From the NCBI GenBank assembly GCA_001804805.1, contig MHBH01000005.1, forward strand, positions 124,001-188,000: a stretch of DNA of 64,000 bases, in the 5' to 3' direction. Under the pieces are notes generated by a model that was given only the letters and a program-made list of their open reading frames with translations, had not been told where the DNA came from and did not search any database. Made by a program: the position numbers and the translations under genes. Every line of letters starts with the position of its first letter. The first letter of the stretch is position 1. Positions 58,613 to 64,000 of this stretch are shown here, piece after piece. Source of the DNA: Lentisphaerae bacterium GWF2_49_21. Lineage in GTDB: Bacteria > Verrucomicrobiota > Lentisphaeria > Victivallales > GWF2-50-93.

Positions 58613-59955
58613 TTTTGTGCTGCTTTCAGCTTTTCTATCTCCAGCTGTACTTCGTTCATTGAAGCCGGCCTGCTGCTGGTTTCCTTTGCAAGGCATTTTT
58701 CCACGACGAGAGTGTTCCATTCCTTTGGCAGGTCGGGCCTTATTGTGTGAATGGCAGGGGGCTTTTCAAACTTGTGCTTCTTGAAGAGTTCCAATGAGGT
58801 TTCCGCCACGAAAGGAGGGGAGCCTGTTATAAGATGATAGAGCGTGGCGCCGTACGAATAGATGTCGGATTGAACAGTGGCGGTTTCCCCCATGAATATT
58901 TCAGGTGCGAGATATATCGGCGTTCCGACAATGAAGCCATCCTGTGTCGTGCTGAGGCTGTCGGGCAGCTTCGCGATTCCGAAATCGCTCAGCTTCGCCT
59001 CGCTGGTCTTTATGTCGTAAAGTATGTTCTTGAGCTTGACGTCGCGGTGGTAGATTTTATTCTTGTGCAGTTCGGATATTGCCGACGCAATGTCATAGGC
59101 TATGTGGATGAAGGCCTTGATCGGTATCTTGCCTCGTGTCACGAGATATTCCTCGAGGTCTACGCCATCGACATATTCCATCACGAGATACGGGCAGTCG
59201 TTGTGGTAGCCGCTGTCGATAAACTCCACAATATTGGGATGCTTCATCTTCGACATGATCTCGATTTCATTCTTGAACCTTTCGACGGAGTCCTTCTTTT
59301 CGATGGAGCTCTTGGACAGCATTTTCATGGAGTATGTCTTCTTGGTGTCGGCCTTTACGACCTTGTAGACGAGGGAGTTCTTGCCCCATCCGAGGGAGTC
59401 GACGATGACGTAGCCGTCTATGTTGTCGCCGATGAACGGGACATTGTGGTTCATATTGAATTTTATCCTGGTCGTCTCGGCCATGCTGGCGTCATATAGC
59501 TTTTTCTTTTTCCTGTTCAGCAGCAGCTTGACCCTGGTGGAGAGCTCTGCGGGGCTGAAAGGCTTCTTGAGGAAGTCGTCGGCGCCGCATTCTATCAGCT
59601 TGTTCTGTATCTCGTCAATGTCATATCCTGAGATCAGTATCACCGGTATGTCCAGGTTGGAGCTCCTTATCTGCTTGCATATCTCAAAGCCGTTGGTGTC
59701 GGGAAGCAGCACGTCGAGCACCGCGAGATCGATATCCGGGGCGATGGCTTCAGTCTCATGAGGGATCAGCCCGAGCGCCTTGAAGGCGGTCTTGCCGTTT
59801 GAGGCGGTCTTGATGTCCTTGAAGCCGGCATCGGCGAGTATCCTCACAATGAGCTTGAGCACGAAACTGTCGTCGTCGACGACAAGTATCTTCTTTTCCT
59901 CATGCAATTTTATTCTCTGGATTTTCAAGTCCGGCATCCCCTTGTATAAAGTCAT
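58609..59955 (-). CDS. response-regulator receiver fused to Ser/Thr kinase
   Basis: A 448-residue cytoplasmic protein. Residues 20-140 form a CheY-like receiver (KILVVDDDS; phospho-acceptor Asp81 in LAVLDVLLPD; ISGYD; KKPFSPAEL). After a basic linker, residues 180-445 are a Hanks kinase: glycine loop LGWGKNSLVYKV, MKML for the ATP-Lys, catalytic loop HRDVKLKN, DFG, and LAPEIF. The usual HRD-x-K-P is HRDVKLKN here, a mild variant. The fusion would let a histidine kinase control Ser/Thr phosphorylation. No histidine kinase is adjacent. The start may alternatively be the Met at 59937. Confidence 0.92.
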   Translation of the reverse strand: MTLYKGMPDLKIQRIKLHEEKKILVVDDDSFVLKLIVRILADAGFKDIKTASNGKTAFKALGLIPHETEAIAPDIDLAVLDVLLPDTNGFEICKQIRSSNLDIPVILISGYDIDEIQNKLIECGADDFLKKPFSPAELSTRVKLLLNRKKKKLYDASMAETTRIKFNMNHNVPFIGDNIDGYVIVDSLGWGKNSLVYKVVKADTKKTYSMKMLSKSSIEKKDSVERFKNEIEIMSKMKHPNIVEFIDSGYHNDCPYLVMEYVDGVDLEEYLVTRGKIPIKAFIHIAYDIASAISELHKNKIYHRDVKLKNILYDIKTSEAKLSDFGIAKLPDSLSTTQDGFIVGTPIYLAPEIFMGETATVQSDIYSYGATLYHLITGSPPFVAETSLELFKKHKFEKPPAIHTIRPDLPKEWNTLVVEKCLAKETSSRPASMNEVQLEIEKLKAAQN

Positions 59956-60050
59956 AGTTTACACTCTTTTAATATATTTTAATATGGGAATTGCAAAAAA
60001 TTATTCTTTGTATATCGTAGAGGGCTGAGTTTTCAAAAAAGGTGCCAATT

Positions 60051-62516
60051 ATGACAAACAAGGAATATGATTTTTCAAAGATAGAACCGAAATGGCAGAA
60101 GTACTGGGACGAGAACAAGACCTTCAGGGCCGATGATTTCTCCGGCAAGAAGAAGTTCTACTGCCTTGTCGAGTTCCCGTATCCGTCAGGCGACGGCCTC
60201 CATGTGGGCCACCCGCGTTCCTATACTGCCTTGGATATCCTCGCCCGTAAGAGGAGGATGCAGGACTGCAATGTGCTTTTCCCGATGGGGTTCGACAGCT
60301 TCGGCCTGCCTTCGGAGAATTATGCAATAAAGACGGGAATACATCCCACAATTGTCACACGGAAGAACATAGAGAGATTCACCGCCCAGCTGAAGTCGCT
60401 GGGATTCTCCTTCGACTGGGACAGGGTGTTTTCAACGACTGATCCGGACTACTACCGCTGGACACAGTGGATCTTCATAAAATTCTTCGAGAAAGGCCTG
60501 GCGTACAAGTCGAAGATGCCCATCAACTGGTGCCTTTCCTGCAAGATCGGCCTTGCCAACGAGGAGGTCGTGGACGGGAAATGCGAACGCTGCGGCGGTG
60601 ATGTCGAGAAAAGAAGCATCGAACAGTGGATGCTGAAAATAACAGCCTACGCAGACAAGCTCATCAAGGATCTCGATACCGTGGATTTCCTCGAGAAGAT
60701 CAAGGCGCAGCAGATAAACTGGATCGGCCGTTCTGAAGGAGCCGACGTGGATTTCATGATAGACGGGACGGGCAGGAAGATAACTGTCTACACGACGCGC
60801 CCCGACACTCTTTTCGGCGCCACCTACATGGTGCTCTCGCCGGAACACGCACTTGTGCATGAGATAACTTCCGCCCAGCAGAAGGATGCCGTCGACGCAT
60901 ATTGCAGACATGCCGCAAGGATGAGCGATCTCGAAAGGACGGAGGAGAAGGAGAAGACAGGCGTGTTTACAGGAGCGTACGCTGTCAATCCCGTCAACGG
61001 GAAGAAAATTCCCGTCTGGATCGCGGACTATGTCCTTATAAGTTATGGAACAGGCGCGATAATGGCGGTGGCTGCGCACGACACCCGTGACTTCGAGTTC
61101 GCTGTGAAATTCAGACTTCCGGTCATATGCATTATTTCTCCTGATGTAAAAGAGGCCGAATCGGCAGGAGTCGACATCCAGGACGTGTTGGAAGGGAAGT
61201 CCTGCTGGTCCGGCAACGGCAGGATGATCAATTCCTCGAACAGCGACGGACTCGATATAAACGGACTTGAAGTGACTGATTCGAAGCGCAGGACTACTGA
61301 ATGGCTGGAGAAAAAGGGAATAGGCAAAGGCGCTGTGAACTACAAGCTGAGGGACTGGGTATTCTCGAGACAGCGTTACTGGGGCGAGCCGATACCGATG
61401 ATACACTGCGACAAATGCGGCTGGGTTCCTGTCCCGGAGGATCAGCTCCCGGTACTGCTTCCGCAGGTCGATAAATACGAGCCTACCGATACCGGCGAAT
61501 CTCCTCTTGCCGTCATCTCCGACTGGGTCAGGACAACCTGCCCGAAATGCGGCGCTGCGGCGAAGAGGGAGACTGACACCATGCCCAACTGGGCGGGATC
61601 TTCCTGGTATTTCCTTAGATATATTGATCCGAAGAACAACAAATGCTTCGCAGACCGGAAGAAGCTTGACTACTGGATGGGTGTTGACTGGTACAATGGT
61701 GGAATGGAACACACCACGCTGCACCTTCTCTATTCACGGTTCTGGAACAAATTCCTCTTCGACTGCGGACTTGTCCCTACAAGCGAGCCATATATGAAGA
61801 GGACTTCGCATGGAATGGTCCTGGGAGAGGGCGGGGAGAAGATGTCAAAATCCCGCGGCAATGTCATCAATCCGGACGATGTTGTCGGTAAATATGGCGC
61901 CGACGTCTTCCGCCTGTATGAGATGTTCATAGGGCCGTTCGACCAGTCGGCCGCATGGGACACGAAAGGTATTTCCGGGATCGACAGGTTCCTGAGGAAA
62001 TTATGGAGGATGATGGTGGAGTCGGAGATTTCAGATGAGCCGATGAACAGGGAGCAGCTCCGCGTCCTGCACCAGACGATCAAGAAGGTCGGGGAGGACA
62101 TCGAGACACTTGATCTCAACACCGCCATAAGCCAGATGATGATTTTTACGAATGAATTCTCCAAGTCCGGGAAGCTTCCTAGGGAGGCGGCCGAATCCTT
62201 CATCAAGGTGCTGGCGCCTTTCGCCCCTCATATCTGCGAGGAGCTTTGGGAGATTTTTGGGCATGGAAGTTCAATAGCCCATGCCCCTTGGCCGGCATAC
62301 AAGGATGAGTTCCTCAAGCTTGACGAAATCGAGATACTGGTGCAGATTAAGGGAAGGCCAAAGGCGAGGATGATGATGCCTGCAGGGATAACGCAGGACA
62401 AGATGCAGGAGCTCGCTCTCGGAAATGCCGAGGTGGGCAAGGAGCTTTCCGGCAAGAAGATTATCAAGGTCGTCTGCGTTCCGGGACGTCTGGTGAATAT
62501 AGTTTCAAATCCGTAA
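60051..62516 (+). CDS. leuS: leucyl-tRNA synthetase
   Basis: Charges tRNA-Leu. The 821 residues are of the bacterial LeuRS class: HVGH at 51-54 (HIGH motif), a CP1 editing domain (TTRPDTLFGATYMVLSPEH and a GAIMAVAAHDTRDFEFA core), KMSKS at 597-601 and a C-terminal anticodon domain. NWCLSCKIGLANEEV and CDKCGWVPVP/CPKCG supply zinc-finger cysteines. The start at 60051 has AAGGTG about seven bases upstream. The very small basic gene at 62545 follows after 28 bases. Confidence 0.97.
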   Translation: MTNKEYDFSKIEPKWQKYWDENKTFRADDFSGKKKFYCLVEFPYPSGDGLHVGHPRSYTALDILARKRRMQDCNVLFPMGFDSFGLPSENYAIKTGIHPTIVTRKNIERFTAQLKSLGFSFDWDRVFSTTDPDYYRWTQWIFIKFFEKGLAYKSKMPINWCLSCKIGLANEEVVDGKCERCGGDVEKRSIEQWMLKITAYADKLIKDLDTVDFLEKIKAQQINWIGRSEGADVDFMIDGTGRKITVYTTRPDTLFGATYMVLSPEHALVHEITSAQQKDAVDAYCRHAARMSDLERTEEKEKTGVFTGAYAVNPVNGKKIPVWIADYVLISYGTGAIMAVAAHDTRDFEFAVKFRLPVICIISPDVKEAESAGVDIQDVLEGKSCWSGNGRMINSSNSDGLDINGLEVTDSKRRTTEWLEKKGIGKGAVNYKLRDWVFSRQRYWGEPIPMIHCDKCGWVPVPEDQLPVLLPQVDKYEPTDTGESPLAVISDWVRTTCPKCGAAAKRETDTMPNWAGSSWYFLRYIDPKNNKCFADRKKLDYWMGVDWYNGGMEHTTLHLLYSRFWNKFLFDCGLVPTSEPYMKRTSHGMVLGEGGEKMSKSRGNVINPDDVVGKYGADVFRLYEMFIGPFDQSAAWDTKGISGIDRFLRKLWRMMVESEISDEPMNREQLRVLHQTIKKVGEDIETLDLNTAISQMMIFTNEFSKSGKLPREAAESFIKVLAPFAPHICEELWEIFGHGSSIAHAPWPAYKDEFLKLDEIEILVQIKGRPKARMMMPAGITQDKMQELALGNAEVGKELSGKKIIKVVCVPGRLVNIVSNP

Positions 62517-62544
62517 TACAATTAAATAAGGAAAGAGGTGTCAA

Positions 62545-62643
62545 ATGGGTCAGCAGTTCAACAAAGTGGAAAAACGCAAGCGTCGCAAGGCTTATCTCCT
62601 GAGGAAAAAGGCGAGGATCAAGGCCACTATCAAGAAGAAATAG
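62545..62643 (+). CDS. 32-residue very basic protein
   Basis: ATG 62545 with AGAGGTG just upstream encodes MGQQFNKVEKRKRRK followed by more Lys/Arg to a TAG at 62641. More than half of the residues are Lys or Arg, and the N-terminus resembles short basic proteins I recall from PVC genomes. It may bind rRNA or nucleic acids; the function is unknown. It begins right behind leuS and ends two bases before the next start, so these three genes likely form one transcript. Confidence 0.65.
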   Translation: MGQQFNKVEKRKRRKAYLLRKKARIKATIKKK

Positions 62644-62645
62644 CA

Positions 62646-63044
62646 TTGGGCAAGAAATCCAAAGCTGTTTTCAAGAAATGTTCGGGCTGCGCTTTTAAGT
62701 GGGCGGACCGCGCGCATTTCCTTTCCGATCCCGATGTCGACCTTGTAGGATACCAGGTACACTTCGAACATCTTGAACTCGGTCTTTTCCTTTTCAACCA
62801 CAGGTGCGGAAGCACGATCGCGCTTCAGGCGAAAATTTTTACCGACCTCTATAAGGGACCGGTATTCAAGGAGAGGAAAACCGCTACGAAGGAATGTTCC
62901 GGATACTGCCTCCGTCCGGCTGAACTGCGTTCGTGCCCTGTTCAATGCGAGTGTGCTTTTGTCAGGAAAATTTTAAACAGGATAAAATCCTGGAAAAAAG
63001 AGGGCGAGCCATCTGGAAAGTTCCAGAAAGGCAGGCCTGCTTGA
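62646..63044 (+). CDS. conserved cysteine-rich protein, unknown
   Basis: About 132 residues starting with a likely TTG: GKKSKAVFKKCSGCAFKWADRAHFLSDPDVDLVGYQVHFEHLELGLFLFNHRCGSTIALQAKIFTDLYKGPVF, then ECSGYCLRPAELRSCPVQCECAFVRKIL. At least nine cysteines in CxxC, CxxxC and CxC arrangements could bind metal or Fe-S clusters. The pattern (FLxDPxVxLxGYQ..., LFNHxC, CECAxVR) occurs in conserved hypothetical proteins of anaerobes as I recall, but I know no function. An in-frame ATG at 62538 would overlap and mask the small basic gene and is unlikely. Confidence 0.7.
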   Translation: MGKKSKAVFKKCSGCAFKWADRAHFLSDPDVDLVGYQVHFEHLELGLFLFNHRCGSTIALQAKIFTDLYKGPVFKERKTATKECSGYCLRPAELRSCPVQCECAFVRKILNRIKSWKKEGEPSGKFQKGRPA

Positions 63045-63108
63045 AATATCATCCGGTGTAAATAGTTCTTTTGTAGCGACCGACTGCAGTGGCCGCAGTT
63101 TTATCAAT

Positions 63109-63237
63109 AAGAAACTTTTACCGGTTAAGTAGGGCGGTCATTCCTGGCCGCCATCTTGTCGGGCTTCCGCCTTCGCTAAGATGCTACGGCGGGACAAGGG
63201 AAAGCCCGACCTACTTCAGAGGCAAGTTTCAAAGGAG
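63109..63237 (-). repeat. 129-bp dispersed element, copy 2 (inverted)
   Basis: Reverse complement of 21771-21899 with no difference seen by eye. It is not flanked by the heptad arms that border copy 1, so the boundaries of the mobile or amplified unit are probably those of the 129-bp core. Confidence 0.85.
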
Positions 63238-63241
63238 GGAG

Positions 63242-63273
63242 TCTGGACATTTATTGCCTCCAGATTCTTTTTT
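63242..63273 (+). terminator. weak intrinsic terminator
   Basis: TCTGGA (63242-63247) and TCCAGA (63259-63264) form a 6-bp stem followed by TTCTTTTTT. It would end transcription from the leuS-side genes; it also touches the stop codon of the minus-strand gene. Confidence 0.4.
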
Positions 63274-64000
63274 ATCGGTGTCGTGGCAGGACGCTTATGC
63301 CGTATTCAAGATCGATCTTGGGCCGTCCTTTCAATGTTCCCTTCAGTGAAATGACCCATAGGATTTTGTGTCCTTCAGAACTGCTGTCCGTCGTCCGGGC
63401 GTTTTCCGGAATCAGGATCTCCTTGCTGCCGGAAGGCATCCGGAGATAATCGTCCGTATCGATCACCTGGAACTTTTCAAGGATGTTCCTTTGGGATTTT
63501 ACTTCTCCAGGATCCCCGCCACGGCACTCGAGATTGATTGACAGATGTCTGAAGCTTTCTGCCGACCTCTCATTTATTGCCCACTGGATCCTGAGCTTGC
63601 CGCCGGGATGAGGAGTTCTCGTGCTGACGCTGATCCTCGGACGCGGATTGAGAAGGGATATGAAGCTCGTGAGCACAAGGAAGAGGAAAAGTAGGCCGAG
63701 CAGGACAAATGGGACAAGGAATATCGTCAGGAACCACTCCGGCCTTCCCTTCATCCATCCAATAATGCACTGATAGATGAATATTGAAAGTATTCCGTTC
63801 CAGAATCCGGCAAGGAAGATGGAGCCGATAAAAGCCTTGAACGGCCCCGTCACCGGCTTGAGGACAATTTCACCTGACGAGTAATCATCAAGGGACCTGC
63901 TGTCATATTCTGCGAATTCCGCAGACGCCTTCCGCCTCTTTTTCAAGGTGTAGTAAACTCCGAGCGCTCCGACTATTATGAAGGCAACAGGAATCAGGGC
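63272..64000 (-). CDS. membrane protein, 5' end beyond window
   Basis: The frame stays open to the right edge; the first visible codons read ALIPVAFIIVGALGVYYT, a transmembrane helix ending in KKRRK. Two further hydrophobic helices (IGSIFLAGFWNGILSIFIYQCIIGW and FLTIFLVPFVLLGLLFLFLVL) and a soluble beta-rich C-terminus (PRPRISVSTRTPHPGGKLRIQWAI...) follow. The arrangement recalls DUF3592-type membrane proteins, but the match is loose. A TTG at 63946 that might be taken as a start is internal. Confidence 0.6.
   Translation of the reverse strand, partial: ALIPVAFIIVGALGVYYTLKKRRKASAEFAEYDSRSLDDYSSGEIVLKPVTGPFKAFIGSIFLAGFWNGILSIFIYQCIIGWMKGRPEWFLTIFLVPFVLLGLLFLFLVLTSFISLLNPRPRISVSTRTPHPGGKLRIQWAINERSAESFRHLSINLECRGGDPGEVKSQRNILEKFQVIDTDDYLRMPSGSKEILIPENARTTDSSSEGHKILWVISLKGTLKGRPKIDLEYGISVLPRHR

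Noticed and set aside
60432-61724. 430-codon minus-strand frame inside leuS
   Set aside because: leuS motifs on the plus strand are complete; the antisense frame has no recognisable domain.

Overview
The window looks like the chromosome of an anaerobic, Gram-negative, saccharolytic bacterium of the PVC superphylum, most likely Lentisphaerota or Kiritimatiellota. This is inferred from gene content; no rRNA is present to confirm it. Lnt, several lipoproteins and a murein endopeptidase-like enzyme indicate an outer membrane. HydF implies an [FeFe]-hydrogenase and fermentation. The many sugar-active enzymes (GH1, GH29, GH36-like, GH43-like, six-hairpin glycosidases, DUF4432, a FucI/AraA-type isomerase), two AraC regulators, two FAD_oxidored proteins and a UroD-like protein are typical of that group. 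Base composition is moderate and coding density is high, but the intergenic DNA is unusually rich in palindromic repeats.

Layout. 1-8.2 kb: end of a HEAT protein, pyrF, tRNA-Gln(CTG), rsmE, a GT-C/MFS pair, an FAD oxidoreductase and a rhodanese lipoprotein. 8.7-10.4 kb: a DUF4432 epimerase-like protein and an RRM protein, both minus strand, with repeats around them. 10.6-17.7 kb: a plus-strand run of six-hairpin glycosidase, LysM-L,D-transpeptidase, accA, an N-acetylglutamate-synthase-like GNAT, a cyclotransferase-amidoligase-like fusion and murI. 17.8-28.2 kb: a sugar-catabolic block. 28.4-37.5 kb: a CBS protein, a metzincin protease, beta-helix protein-pcnB-nadB, and lnt-tlyA. 37.6-39.5 kb: a restriction-modification pair. 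39.7-49.5 kb: DUF362, GH36, hydF, a sulfatase-modifying-factor-like lipoprotein, aspA, Uma2 and tcdA. 49.7-55.1 kb: mnmE, a TPR protein, a Ser/Thr kinase and a truncated HEAT gene. 55.4-64 kb: GH29 with a divergent AraC regulator, a murein endopeptidase-like protein, a receiver-kinase fusion, leuS with two small genes, and a partial membrane protein.

How genes work together. Blocks 17.8-28.2, 41.2-43.3 and 55.4-57.7 kb read as local degradation units: a regulator beside glycosidases, an isomerase and redox enzymes. The 14.5-17.7 kb run concentrates four enzymes that could act on glutamate or gamma-glutamyl groups. Its key gene is a long protein with a YGTL cyclotransferase-like N-terminus and GS/GCS-type ligase motifs (GAELEF, HxH) near the C-terminus. 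Two Hanks kinases, one fused to a response-regulator receiver, suggest phosphorylation signalling.

The most unusual feature is the non-coding DNA. At least four gene ends run straight into arrays of 7-nt degenerate units that start at or include the stop codon, and other gaps hold 7- or 8-nt arrays as inverted arms. Alongside them are families of bead-like mini-palindromes with constant centres and changing but still paired stems, and a 129-bp element repeated without visible difference in inverted orientation 41 kb away. Together these are the best candidate here for an under-described system.
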